From: Chryseobacterium aurantiacum
Lineage (GTDB): Bacteria > Bacteroidota > Bacteroidia > Flavobacteriales > Weeksellaceae
Direction: 5' to 3'
Assembly: GCF_003020585.1 (NCBI RefSeq)
Contig: NZ_PXUE01000003.1
Span: forward strand, 310,001-374,000
Length of the DNA stretch: 64,000 nt
Below are positions 1 to 8,645 of this stretch, piece after piece; the stretch's first letter is position 1, and the number at the start of each line of letters is the position of its first letter. The notes under the pieces are model-generated. The model worked only from the letters and a program-made list of their open reading frames with translations, searched no databases and was not told where the DNA came from. The translations under genes and the position numbers were made by a program.

Positions 1-592
1 GTTCGTACACCATTCTTCTGTCTTTATCAAATTTCTGATAAACAAAACTGGATCCTCTTTTTTCTCTTTTGTTCCAGGAATCCACAAAGATGTACTCTGT
101 TTTGCTAAGCTGTGAGGAAGCCGGGGCTGTTCCCAGGATCTTTTCCTTATTGGCCGCGTTATAGGTATAAGCTTCTAACTCGTTCTTTTTGATATTGGCC
201 CAAGGAAGGACCATATGATACACCAGCATTGCAACTAATGCAATCAGGATTGAAGTATAAAGATAAGGTTTTGAAAACCTATGAAAACTGGCTCCACTAC
301 TAATAATGGCTACAATTTCGGTATTATTGGCCATTCTGGAGGTAAAGTAAATAACCGTAATAAATACCAGAATGGAAAGGAACGTCACCACAAGGTTAAC
401 GATCCAGAAAGGATAAAAATGAATCAGGAAGTACACCAAATCAAGCTTTGGATCAAGCGCCTTTGCATTTTCTATCCTTGGGATCTTTTGCTGCACATCT
501 ATGACAAGCACCACTATAGACAATAGCACCAGCATGAAACTAAAAGTTCCAAGGTATTTTTTAATGATATATTTGTCTACAATTTTAAGCAT
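1..592 (-). CDS. LptF/LptG-type permease, partial (C-terminus beyond window)
   Basis: This is the N-terminal part (about 197 residues) of an inner-membrane permease of the YjgP/YjgQ family. LptF and LptG form the membrane part of the LptB2FG transporter, which extracts lipopolysaccharide for export. The reading begins MLKIVDKYIIKKYLGTF, the usual start of this family. A first membrane helix follows at about residues 14-30, then a VYFLIHFYPFWIVNLV helix and a third helix carrying the ITVIYFTSRMANNTEI segment. A further hydrophobic stretch (about 107-122) leads into the periplasmic domain. The start ATG lies 7 bp after the tgt stop codon, so the two genes are probably cotranscribed. LptF and LptG cannot be told apart from this fragment. 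Confidence 0.85.
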   Translation of the reverse strand, partial: MLKIVDKYIIKKYLGTFSFMLVLLSIVVLVIDVQQKIPRIENAKALDPKLDLVYFLIHFYPFWIVNLVVTFLSILVFITVIYFTSRMANNTEIVAIISSGASFHRFSKPYLYTSILIALVAMLVYHMVLPWANIKKNELEAYTYNAANKEKILGTAPASSQLSKTEYIFVDSWNKREKRGSSFVYQKFDKDRRMVYE

Positions 593-599
593 AATTCTC

Positions 600-1730
600 T
601 TACATTCTTTGTCTAAGAACTGGTACTACAGATTTTTTCCATTCGTAGAAATCTCCGGCTATGATGTGCTCTCTTGCCACCTTAACCAGGTCAAGGTAAA
701 ATGCAAGATTATGAATTGAAGCAATCTGTTTTGCCAGATATTCTTTGGATACAAATAAGTGACGAAGATACGCTTTTGAATATTCTCGGTCTACAAAGCT
801 GGTTCCAAATTCGTCAAGAGGCGAAAAATCACGCTTCCATTTCTCATTTTTAAGGTTCATCACTCCCTGCCATGTGAAAAGCATTGCATTTCTTGCATTT
901 CTTGTAGGCATTACGCAATCCATCATATCGATTCCCAACCCAATGGATTCCAAAATATTCCAAGGAGTTCCTACTCCCATCAGATATCTTGGTTTTTCTT
1001 TTGGAAGAATATCGGTTACTTCATCAGTAATCCTGTACATTTCTTCTTCCGGCTCGCCTACAGAAAGTCCTCCTATGGCGTTTCCTTCAGCTCCTGCCTC
1101 AGAAATCACCTCTGCAGATATTTTTCTTAGATCAGAATAGGTAGATCCCTGTACAATAGGGAAAAGCCTTTGTTTATGACCGTACAACTCAGGGTTATCA
1201 TTGGTCCAGTCAATACATCTTTTCAACCAACGGTGGGTAAGTTCCATTGATGATTTTGCCTGATTATATTCGCAAGGATAAGGTGTACACTCATCAAAAG
1301 CCATGAAGATATCTGCTCCGATCTGTCTTTGGATTTCCATAGATCTTTCGGGAGAAAACATATGGTAGCTTCCGTCGATATGAGACTTGAATCGAGCCCC
1401 TTCCTCTGTCATTTTTCTGTTACTTGCCAATGAAAAAACCTGAAAACCTCCTGAGTCTGTAAGAATTGGAAGGTCCCAATTCATGAACTTATGCAGACCT
1501 CCTGCGTCCTGCATGGTTTCCATACCGGGACGAAGGTAAAGGTGATAGGTATTACCCAAAATAATCTGGGCCTTAATGTCTTCTTTTAATTCTCTCTGAT
1601 GAACTGTTTTTACACTTGCAACAGTTCCCACCGGCATAAAAATAGGAGTTTGGATCTTTCCGTGATCCGTAGTAATCTCCCCTGCCCTTGCTTTTCCTTC
1701 AGAGGTTTTTTCTATATTAAAAAATTTCAT
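600..1730 (-). CDS. tgt: tRNA-guanine transglycosylase (queuine tRNA-ribosyltransferase)
   Basis: The enzyme exchanges guanine-34 of GUN-anticodon tRNAs for a 7-deazaguanine base on the way to queuosine. I chose the start MKFFNIEKT, nine codons inside the longest ORF, because it matches the family N-terminus; the protein is then 376 aa, the normal length. The TDSGGFQVFSL segment holds the general Asp, and MDCVMPTRNARNAMLFT holds the nucleophilic Asp region. The zinc loop is odd. Where the family has a CxCxxC cluster before YSKAYLRHL, this protein reads DEFGTSFVDRE, with no cysteine, although the His of SIHNL is kept. The gene sits between the DUF4296 gene and the permease in an apparent operon. 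Confidence 0.95.
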   Translation of the reverse strand: MKFFNIEKTSEGKARAGEITTDHGKIQTPIFMPVGTVASVKTVHQRELKEDIKAQIILGNTYHLYLRPGMETMQDAGGLHKFMNWDLPILTDSGGFQVFSLASNRKMTEEGARFKSHIDGSYHMFSPERSMEIQRQIGADIFMAFDECTPYPCEYNQAKSSMELTHRWLKRCIDWTNDNPELYGHKQRLFPIVQGSTYSDLRKISAEVISEAGAEGNAIGGLSVGEPEEEMYRITDEVTDILPKEKPRYLMGVGTPWNILESIGLGIDMMDCVMPTRNARNAMLFTWQGVMNLKNEKWKRDFSPLDEFGTSFVDREYSKAYLRHLFVSKEYLAKQIASIHNLAFYLDLVKVAREHIIAGDFYEWKKSVVPVLRQRM

Positions 1731-1800
1731 TCGTATATTTTTAAAATTCACCGCCATCAGCGGTTAATCATTATTCGGGAAGAACCCGCTTCATCATTAT

Positions 1801-2190
1801 TTATTTTACGAAAGGCATCAGTCCTCCATTCTGTTTTTTCTTATCCTCAATATATTTTTTGGCCTTGGGATCTTTCTTCAGCAAAATTTCCTGAGCATCA
1901 TCCACTATCCCCTCCATTTCTTCTTTAATCACATAGTATTTAAAGCTTTCCGTGAAGTCATCAGGTTTTACTTTGTGCGTTTTCAACACGAATCTTGTGC
2001 CGGCTTCCATATTTTTATCCTGATACATAAAGATTGCCTGATCATTGATGGTAAGATCAACAAGAATATCCGTCATGACATCTTTATCAATAAGATTTTT
2101 AGGCTTATCAATATAATCACTGCATGAGGACAGTCCCAGTATAACAAAAACAAGGATCAGTAGTTTCATCATGGTCATGCTTTGTTTCAT
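1801..2190 (-). CDS. DUF4296 lipoprotein
   Basis: This is a small predicted lipoprotein of the DUF4296 family, about 129 aa, of unknown function and largely confined to Bacteroidota. A short charged N-terminus is followed by a hydrophobic stretch and the lipobox LSSC at about residues 15-18, then a soluble domain with the family-like segment VMTDILVDLTINDQA and a Lys-rich tail. I chose the ATG at 2190 because it overlaps the stop codon of the upstream glycosyltransferase (ATGA), which suggests translational coupling. In-frame ATGs at 2178, 2172 and 2169 are equally possible. It is followed by tgt. Confidence 0.8.
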   Translation of the reverse strand: MKQSMTMMKLLILVFVILGLSSCSDYIDKPKNLIDKDVMTDILVDLTINDQAIFMYQDKNMEAGTRFVLKTHKVKPDDFTESFKYYVIKEEMEGIVDDAQEILLKKDPKAKKYIEDKKKQNGGLMPFVK

Positions 2191-2903
2191 AATCTGTTGA
2201 TGATTGATTTCCATTTTAAGTTGAGTACCCCAAAAACAGCTTCGTGGATAATCCCACCATTCATTTTGCTTTCTCCTAAAATTCTGTTGGTAAATATAAT
2301 AGGAACTTCTACAATTTTGAAATTTTTTTTGTAGGCTCTGAACTTCATTTCTATCTGAAACCCGTATCCTTTCAATCTTACGTTGTCTAATCCGATTTCC
2401 TCTAATACTTTTCTGGAAAAGCATACAAAACCGGCTGTAGTATCATGAATAGGGAGTCCCAGAACAAATCTTACATATTTGGAGGCAAAATAGGACAGCA
2501 ATACTCTTCCCATTGGCCAGTTTACCACATTCACCCCTTTTGAATAACGGGAACCAATAGCCATATCTGCATTTTTGCAGGCTTCAAAAAGTTTCGGTAA
2601 GTCATTCGGATTGTGTGAAAAATCGGCATCCATTTCAAAAATGTAGTCATATTTGTTTTCTATGGCCCATTTAAAACCATGAATATATGCCTTTCCCAAA
2701 CCATCTTTAATATGTCTTATTGACAGATGAAGATAGTGTGGGTATTTCTTCTGTAATTCCTTTACAACTTCCGCAGTTCCATCCGGAGAAGAATCATCCA
2801 CTACTAAAATATGAAAGTCATCCTCCAATGCAAAAACCGCGGAAATAATATTTTCAATATTTTCCTTTTCGTTATACGTTGGGATAATGACGAGTTTTTT
2901 CAT
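2187..2903 (-). CDS. Polyprenol-phosphate mannosyltransferase-like GT2
   Basis: This 238-aa cytoplasmic-face glycosyltransferase of family GT2 resembles dolichol-phosphate mannose synthase. Such enzymes move a sugar from a nucleotide donor to a polyprenyl phosphate. Visible motifs are IIPTYNEKENI at the N-terminus, VVDDSSPDGT, and the metal-binding DADFSHNP. The region GSRYSKGVNVVNWPMGR followed by TTAGFVCFSRKVLEEI is typical of the DPM1 group. There is no C-terminal transmembrane extension, so it is the short form. The start MKKLVIIPTYNE lies 15 codons inside the longest ORF and directly after a TATCTTTG promoter element. It is the first gene of the minus-strand operon running to the permease. 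Confidence 0.88.
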   Translation of the reverse strand: MKKLVIIPTYNEKENIENIISAVFALEDDFHILVVDDSSPDGTAEVVKELQKKYPHYLHLSIRHIKDGLGKAYIHGFKWAIENKYDYIFEMDADFSHNPNDLPKLFEACKNADMAIGSRYSKGVNVVNWPMGRVLLSYFASKYVRFVLGLPIHDTTAGFVCFSRKVLEEIGLDNVRLKGYGFQIEMKFRAYKKNFKIVEVPIIFTNRILGESKMNGGIIHEAVFGVLNLKWKSIINRL

Positions 2904-2912
2904 TTCAGTTTG

Positions 2913-2920
2913 CAAAGATA
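2913..2920 (-). promoter_or_regulatory. -7 promoter element of the GT2-tgt operon
   Basis: TATCTTTG on the minus strand matches the Bacteroidota TAnnTTTG element. Its distance to the GT2 start codon (10 bp) implies an almost leaderless mRNA. No clear -33 TTG is seen at the usual spacing. Confidence 0.6.
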
Positions 2921-3143
2921 GTTTATTTAACCTTTTTATTTTATACAAAATAATCTATAATTTTGCAAAAATATTTCTCATAGATTATATGACGATGCTG
3001 ATACTTTATAAAATAGTTCTGCATACCATATACAATCTGCAAGGAAGTATACTTTAACATAAGTACCACGGATGAAGCGATAAAGAAAATCCATGCCAGA
3101 TTGTGTTATTGAGCGTTAAATAAAAATTAAAAAAACTTAAGAT

Positions 3144-3812
3144 TTGCCATCATCACAAAACTTCATCAATCACGTAAGGATCCCTGAGAATAATGACTGG
3201 GTGGTCTTTATATTAATAGGCTGTATATTTTTATATGTTTTTATGATGAACATTATAGAAAGAGATGCAAGTCTTAAAGATTTTTTGCTTCAAAAATATT
3301 TTGACGCCAGTAACAACCTGCCTAGCTGGATCATTACTTCCTGCGTCATCACGCTTACCTTGTCTGTACTTATTTCACAATATATTCCTATAGTACCGAA
3401 ATATATTGCCGATCTTCAGGTTTTGGGATACCAACTTAATAAATTTGGCTATACATTACTGGTCGTGATCTTTTTTTATGTGATGAGATCAGCATTAGGT
3501 TTTTTATTTTATCAAAGTATAGGAGATGGAAAAAAATGGACTATTTTTTATTTCACCTCCACAAAATTCTATTTTATCCTGTCTTTTTTGTTGATAATTT
3601 TGTGTATTACCCATTATTACTTCCCTATCGACAGAAATAAAATATTTTCATACTATTTCTTCTTCTTTTCTTTTGTATTCGTTTTCAAAGTTTTTTTCTA
3701 TTTATTTCACAAGAACAAGATTCTTCCTGAGAAATGGTATTATAAATTTTTGTATATTTGCACGCTCCAAATCGCACCATTATTACTGCTTTGGAAGTTG
3801 TTATTTTTTTAA
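3144..3812 (+). CDS. DUF4271 membrane protein
   Basis: This 222-aa integral membrane protein belongs to the DUF4271 family, found next to uroporphyrinogen-III synthase in many Flavobacteriia. Its function is unknown. About six hydrophobic segments are visible, including the N-terminal VVFILIGCIFLYVFMM, an ITSCVITLTLSVLIS segment and a Phe-rich helix near residue 175. A TAA stop lies in frame two codons upstream, so translation must begin at the TTG or much further in; the first ATG would remove the first helix. The TTG start is therefore preferred. The gene ends 3 bp before hemD, and a TATATTTG element near its 3' end (3753-3760) may give hemD a promoter of its own. Confidence 0.8.
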   Translation: MPSSQNFINHVRIPENNDWVVFILIGCIFLYVFMMNIIERDASLKDFLLQKYFDASNNLPSWIITSCVITLTLSVLISQYIPIVPKYIADLQVLGYQLNKFGYTLLVVIFFYVMRSALGFLFYQSIGDGKKWTIFYFTSTKFYFILSFLLIILCITHYYFPIDRNKIFSYYFFFFSFVFVFKVFFYLFHKNKILPEKWYYKFLYICTLQIAPLLLLWKLLFF

Positions 3813-3815
3813 TAA

Positions 3816-4565
3816 ATGTCAATGATGAGAATAAAGTCTATATTGGTTTCTCAACCAGCGCCTAGTGAGTCTTCTCCATATTTGGATATAGCGAAGAAGG
3901 AAAAAATAAAGATTGATTTCCGTCCATTTATCCACGTCGAAGGGGTTGACAATAAAGAGCTCAGAACACAGAAAATAGATCTGACGCAATATACTGGAAT
4001 CATTTTTACCAGTAAAAATGCGATTGACCATTACTTCAGACTAGCAGAAGAACTGCGTTTTGCAGTTCCGGATACAATGAGATACATCTGTCAGTCGGAA
4101 GCAATAGCCAACTACCTTCAAAAGCATATTGTGTACAGAAAAAGAAAAATCAGCTTTGGGGAGAAAAACTTCTCAGACCTGCTTCCTCTTTTCAAAAAGT
4201 TTCCTACTGAAAAATATCTGTTGCCATCTTCAGATGTTTTAAGTCCGGATATTGTAAAAACTTTAGATTCTGCAAATGTGGAATGGACAAGAGCAATCAT
4301 GTACCGTACTGTATGCAGCGATCTGACAGACATCACCATTAAGGATTACGACATGTTGATTTTCTTCAGCCCGCAAGGAATTAAGTCTTTACAACAGAAT
4401 TTCCCAGACTTTAAGCAGGATGAAACAAAGATCGGAGTTTTCGGAAACACTACTTTAGCTGCTGCTGAAGAAGCAGGATTAAAGGTAGATCTAATGGCTC
4501 CTACAAAAGAAACACCATCCATGACAATGGCACTGGAAAAGTATATTAAAGCGCTTCACAAGTAG
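3816..4565 (+). CDS. hemD: Uroporphyrinogen-III synthase (HemD family)
   Basis: HemD closes hydroxymethylbilane into uroporphyrinogen III, the last common step of haem and sirohaem synthesis. The 249-aa protein has the two-lobed pattern of this poorly conserved family: the N-terminal KSILVSQPAPSE, the GIIFTSKNAIDHYF segment, KYLLPSSDVLSPDIV after the crossover, and DMLIFFSPQGIKSL and IGVFGNTTLAAAEEAGL in the C-terminal lobe. Four N-terminal residues (MSMM) offer alternative starts at 3822 and 3825. It follows the DUF4271 gene by 3 bp, the usual flavobacterial pairing, and is closed by a strong terminator. Confidence 0.88.
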   Translation: MSMMRIKSILVSQPAPSESSPYLDIAKKEKIKIDFRPFIHVEGVDNKELRTQKIDLTQYTGIIFTSKNAIDHYFRLAEELRFAVPDTMRYICQSEAIANYLQKHIVYRKRKISFGEKNFSDLLPLFKKFPTEKYLLPSSDVLSPDIVKTLDSANVEWTRAIMYRTVCSDLTDITIKDYDMLIFFSPQGIKSLQQNFPDFKQDETKIGVFGNTTLAAAEEAGLKVDLMAPTKETPSMTMALEKYIKALHK

Positions 4566-4587
4566 TCTTTAATACAAAAATAAACTC

Positions 4588-4624
4588 AACCATCTTTTCA
4601 ATAAAGGAAAGATGGTTTTTTTTT
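4588..4624 (+). terminator. Rho-independent terminator after hemD
   Basis: A 10-bp perfect stem (AACCATCTTT / AAAGATGGTT) with a 10-nt loop is followed by a run of eight or more T. Confidence 0.85.
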
Positions 4625-4723
4625 ACCTAAATTTGAACGAGAATTAACATTGAATGAAATGTCTATGCAAAACATTTTCAAAAAAGAAAATTGCGTGGGA
4701 CATTAAAAAATTAAAATATCCGG

Positions 4724-6766
4724 ATGAAAGCTCCACAGGCAAAAAAAATAGAAAAAATACTAGAAACTCACAACGACAGAAGAACAGACAACTACTTCTG
4801 GCTTAATGAAAGGGAAAACCCCGAAGTTATCAAATATCTTGAAGAAGAAAACGCTTACGAAGAATTCATTATGAAAGACACGGAAGAACTTCAGGAACAG
4901 CTTTTTGAGGAAATGAAGGCTCGTTATAAAAAGGATGACGAATCTCTTCCTTATATCTTTAATGAATACTGGTACATTGTACGCTACGAAGAAGGCAGGG
5001 AATACCCTATCTTCTGCAGAAAATATAAAAGCCTGGATAATCCTGAAGAAATTGTACTGGATGTAAATCTTTTAGCAGAGGGCGAAGATTTCTTCGAGGT
5101 GGGTAGTGTAGCAGTAAGCCCTAATAATGAATTGGCTTCTTTTTCTTCAGACAATGTAGGCAGAAGAATTTATACTTTAAATTTCAAGAATTTAAAAACA
5201 GGTGAAATTCTTCAGGATAAAATAGAGAACACAACAGGAAAAGCAGTTTGGGCTAACGATAACGAACATGTTTTTTACATCCGAAAAGATAAAAGCCTTC
5301 GCGCGTTCCAGGTATACAGACACCAATTGGGGACAGATTCTTCTGAGGACGTTCTCATCTTCCATGAAAAAGATGAAACATTTGATGTGAACGTCTTCAA
5401 GACAAAATCTTTACAATATATTTTCATTGCAAGCTCAAGCACCATTTCTGATGAGCATCATTTCATCCCTTCTGACAATGTATTTGCAGACTGGAAAGTG
5501 ATTCAGCCAAGAATAGAAGATCTTGAATACTCTGTAGAGCATTATGAGGATGAATTCTACATCATTACCAATGCTGATGATGCCACGAACTTCAAAATCG
5601 TAAAAACAAAGATTGATAACTGTGGCATGGAAAACTGGGTAGATGTAATTCCTCACCGCGCAGAAGTTCTACTGGAAGGCTTTGAAATCTTCAGAGATTA
5701 TTTAGTTCTTGAGGAAAGAGAAAAAGGACTGCTACAAATCAAGATTATTGATGAAAAAACGCAGGAGTCTCATTATTTACCGTTCTCGGATCCTACTTAC
5801 ACTACTTATATCGGAATCAACCTAGAATTTGATACGGATGTTTTACGTTATGGTTATACCTCGTTAACACAACCAAGTTCCACTTATGAGTACAATATGA
5901 AAGACAACACCACAGAGCTTCTTAAACAACAGGAAGTTTTAGGTGGACATTTCATTCCTGAAAACTATATTTCTGAAAGAATATGGGCAGATTCCAGAGA
6001 TGGAGAAACAAAGGTTCCTATTTCTCTTGTCTATCACAAAGACACAAAGAAATCTGCTGACACCCCTCTTCTTTTATACGGATATGGAAGCTACGGACAT
6101 ACGGTGGATGCAAGCTTTTCTAATGTAAGATTATCAATTCTGGATCGTGGATTTATCTATGCCATTGCTCACATCCGAGGTGGCGAGTACCTGGGTAGAG
6201 AATGGTATGAAGACGGGAAAATGCTATTCAAGAAAAACACATTCTTCGACTTCATTGATGCAGGAAAACACTTAATAAAAGAGAACTACACTTCTTCAAA
6301 ACATTTGTATGCTATGGGCGGAAGCGCGGGAGGCCTACTGGTAGGAGCTGTTGTAAATTATGAGCCACAACTGTTCAACGGAATTGTAGCACAGGTTCCT
6401 TTCGTAGACGTTGTTACCACTATGCTGGATGACACTATTCCTTTAACAACCGGGGAATATGATGAATGGGGAAATCCTAATGATAAGGAGTATTATCATT
6501 ATATGAAAGACTATTCGCCTTATGATAATGTAGAGGCCAAAGATTATCCGCATATGCTGATCACTACAGGATTTCACGATTCTCAGGTACAATATTGGGA
6601 GCCCGCAAAATGGACTGCTAAATTGAGAGAGGTAAAAACAGATAATAATATTTTAGTCTTTAAAACAGATATGAGCTCAGGACACGGAGGCGCAAGCGGA
6701 AGGTTTGAATCATTGAAGGAAGATGCATTGGAATATGCGTTTTTATTGAAGATTGATAAAGAATAA
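4724..6766 (+). CDS. ptrB: Oligopeptidase B (prolyl oligopeptidase family S9A)
   Basis: This 680-aa cytosolic serine peptidase cleaves short peptides after basic residues. The N-terminal segment HNDRRTDNYFWLNER is a hallmark of the PtrB subgroup. A beta-propeller occupies roughly residues 70-400, followed by an alpha/beta-hydrolase domain. The catalytic triad is visible as Ser534 in GGSAGG, Asp619 in GFHDSQVQYW and His654 in SSGHGG. There is no signal peptide. The gene stands alone between the hemD terminator and a small hypothetical gene 102 bp downstream. No canonical TAnnTTTG element was seen directly upstream. Confidence 0.95.
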   Translation: MKAPQAKKIEKILETHNDRRTDNYFWLNERENPEVIKYLEEENAYEEFIMKDTEELQEQLFEEMKARYKKDDESLPYIFNEYWYIVRYEEGREYPIFCRKYKSLDNPEEIVLDVNLLAEGEDFFEVGSVAVSPNNELASFSSDNVGRRIYTLNFKNLKTGEILQDKIENTTGKAVWANDNEHVFYIRKDKSLRAFQVYRHQLGTDSSEDVLIFHEKDETFDVNVFKTKSLQYIFIASSSTISDEHHFIPSDNVFADWKVIQPRIEDLEYSVEHYEDEFYIITNADDATNFKIVKTKIDNCGMENWVDVIPHRAEVLLEGFEIFRDYLVLEEREKGLLQIKIIDEKTQESHYLPFSDPTYTTYIGINLEFDTDVLRYGYTSLTQPSSTYEYNMKDNTTELLKQQEVLGGHFIPENYISERIWADSRDGETKVPISLVYHKDTKKSADTPLLLYGYGSYGHTVDASFSNVRLSILDRGFIYAIAHIRGGEYLGREWYEDGKMLFKKNTFFDFIDAGKHLIKENYTSSKHLYAMGGSAGGLLVGAVVNYEPQLFNGIVAQVPFVDVVTTMLDDTIPLTTGEYDEWGNPNDKEYYHYMKDYSPYDNVEAKDYPHMLITTGFHDSQVQYWEPAKWTAKLREVKTDNNILVFKTDMSSGHGGASGRFESLKEDALEYAFLLKIDKE

Positions 6767-6868
6767 TTTTACGTTTTTCTTCCATTAAAACCTAAAGTGA
6801 GGAAAATAAAAAGAAAATAATAATTTATAAAAATATATTGTCATTATCAAAATGGCAGATATCATCAT

Positions 6869-7207
6869 ATGAACGAATCTGAATATTGGAAAAAAATAGA
6901 ACAGTTCTTCGAAGACAACTTCCAGACAGAGAAGAATCCTCCTATTGAAACTCTTTTGTTTTTAATAGGATTACAGGAACTGGGAAGCGGGCAGCAGAAA
7001 TATACAAAAGAAGACAAAGTAAACCTTATCCACATTGCGGTATGCAGGCTACTTGAACCTTTTGGATATTATAAATTCACTCACTATGAAGATGGGTGGC
7101 CACAGTTTGAAAAAATGGAAGACCTTCCTGAATTAAGGCCTAATGAGCAGAGCTTACTGATGAAAAAGGCGATTATTCAGTATTTTCAGGAAGAAGAATT
7201 AATTTAA
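6869..7207 (+). CDS. Conserved hypothetical small protein
   Basis: This acidic 112-aa protein has no signal peptide or membrane segment. I do not recognise a named domain. It begins MNESEYWKKIEQFFED and contains a central IETLLFLIGLQELGSG helix and the segment FGYYKFTHYEDGWPQFE. It reads as a compact helical cytosolic protein typical of Flavobacteriia hypotheticals. It lies 102 bp after oligopeptidase B on the same strand and is followed by a hairpin with a T-run at 7296-7330, which probably ends the transcript. Confidence 0.75.
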   Translation: MNESEYWKKIEQFFEDNFQTEKNPPIETLLFLIGLQELGSGQQKYTKEDKVNLIHIAVCRLLEPFGYYKFTHYEDGWPQFEKMEDLPELRPNEQSLLMKKAIIQYFQEEELI

Positions 7208-7295
7208 CCTGAAAACGCAATAATTTAAATATTTGATAATAAAACATTAGAATAATTATCAATATTAAACAAAACAAAAGCATATCATTCACACA

Positions 7296-7330
7296 ATAGA
7301 GGTAAGCAAAAACTTATCTCTATTTTTTTT
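7296..7330 (+). terminator. Terminator after the 6869 gene
   Basis: An AGAGGTAAG / CTTATCTCT stem with one G-T wobble and a 5-nt loop is followed by a long T-run. Confidence 0.75.
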
Positions 7331-7522
7331 AAACAAAATTAAATGATTGATTAAAAATATTATTTAAAAAATAAATTATAATTAAAAATTTAAATCAATT
7401 CATTCCCAAACCTTTACCGTTTTATTTTCTAAAGATTAAATGCCTTACTTATAATATTTCACAATTCGATAGGTTGGTACCACATTAGATTTGTACTTTA
7501 GTGAGGCCCATACCACGTTCTT

Positions 7523-7543
7523 TTGATCAGGCACCATGATCAA
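7523..7543. promoter_or_regulatory. Hairpin in leader of first C1q-like operon
   Basis: A perfect dyad, TTGATCA-GGCACCA-TGATCAA, with 7-bp arms and a 7-nt loop. It could be an RNA hairpin in the leader or a protein-binding site. There is no T-run, so it is not a terminator. Confidence 0.4.
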
Positions 7544-7756
7544 TTTCCCTCAGAATATGATGGTCAATTTCTTCAGGCTTTTTTAATCACAAGCCCGAAA
7601 AAAAAGACAACAAATGAAAAATCCAGTTCACAACCGAATCTGGAGAGATAAAATTTTGAATAAAAACCACAAAAAACTAAAAACTGAAAAAACGATGTAT
7701 TTCGATAAAAATTCTTCTGGATAAAACAGATTAAAATTTAAATAGAAATCAAAACC

Positions 7757-8644
7757 ATGAAAAAAATCAGCACTTCTTTGATGTTGCTCCTTGCTAGCCT
7801 GGCTTTTTCACAAGTAGGAATTTCAAAAAATCCAACCGTTGAAATTCACAACAAGGCTATTTTACAGGTAGACGGAAAACATGAAAGGAAAAACCTAGGC
7901 ATGATGCTTCCTGAAGTTTCTTCACCGGAAAACCTCCCGTTGCATACTCCAGCCTCTTCTGATCCTGAAATGACAGGAATGATGATGTTTGAAAAAACAC
8001 ATGCAACATTTTATTCTTATGACGGAGCCAGATGGAACAATGAACCTACCGCCGCAGACTTCAAAATGAAGCAATCCAGATTTCTATCCACGGCTGATGA
8101 AGAAACCAGTGTGGTATGTGTTCTTCTGGGACGCGGACGACATGTAGGAATTGGGTTTAGTGCTCCTGTGGACGGGCAACAATCTTATAATAATCTCAAT
8201 ATTACAAGAGAAACGGCAGTAGTAGCAGGAGGAGGAATCTATGGCAACAAAAGCTTCGACAATGCTAAGTTTATCGTGAACGAGGCCGGTGTTTATGACA
8301 TTTATTTAAATGTACCCTCGAAAACAGGAGGAGCTGTTTCATTAACAAGCGGACCACAATACCAGCTCAGAGCTTATCTGAAACAGAGTGACGGAAGCCA
8401 CAGTGAAGTGAAGTTAACAACTTTCTTTCCCGATTACTATGGCATTCTTGGAATAGGTGGAGATACCAATACAGCAGCATTCACCACAACCAGAATTCGT
8501 CTGAATCCCGGGGATTATATTGTTTCAAGAATACATTCTCCTTTGGCAACAGTATCTGTAGTGGTTACGCTGACTGCAGCTGCCAATGCAAATATCGCCC
8601 AATACTACCCAAGAGAAATAATGTTCACCAAAGTAAGTGATTAA
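7757..8644 (+). CDS. Secreted C1q/TNF-like domain protein, first of triplet 1
   Basis: This 295-aa secreted protein begins with a Sec signal peptide (cleavage likely after LASLAFS). The N-terminal part has the motifs ILQVDGKHERKNLGMMLPEV and MMMFEKTHATFYSYDGARW, the pattern of Bacteroidota surface proteins with a short repetitive stalk. The C-terminal part carries FIVNEAGVYDIYLNV and IRLNPGDYIVSRI. These resemble the GVY and GD hallmarks of the C1q/TNF jelly roll, though more divergent than in triplet 2. No type IX secretion tail is visible. It is the first of three similar genes and is separated by 1 bp from the next start codon. Function is unknown. Confidence 0.75.
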   Translation: MKKISTSLMLLLASLAFSQVGISKNPTVEIHNKAILQVDGKHERKNLGMMLPEVSSPENLPLHTPASSDPEMTGMMMFEKTHATFYSYDGARWNNEPTAADFKMKQSRFLSTADEETSVVCVLLGRGRHVGIGFSAPVDGQQSYNNLNITRETAVVAGGGIYGNKSFDNAKFIVNEAGVYDIYLNVPSKTGGAVSLTSGPQYQLRAYLKQSDGSHSEVKLTTFFPDYYGILGIGGDTNTAAFTTTRIRLNPGDYIVSRIHSPLATVSVVVTLTAAANANIAQYYPREIMFTKVSD

Positions 8645-8645
8645 A

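Larger units (their letters stand above)
7208..7756. other. Long intergenic region with terminator, promoter candidate and leader
   Basis: No protein gene is seen in these 549 bp. From left to right it holds a terminator (7296-7330), a very AT-rich stretch, a TAGATTTG box at about 7487-7494 that fits the -7 consensus, and then about 260 bp of possible 5' leader before the first C1q-like gene. The leader contains a hairpin with 7-bp arms (7523-7543) and a purine-rich run near 7600. Confidence 0.5.
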
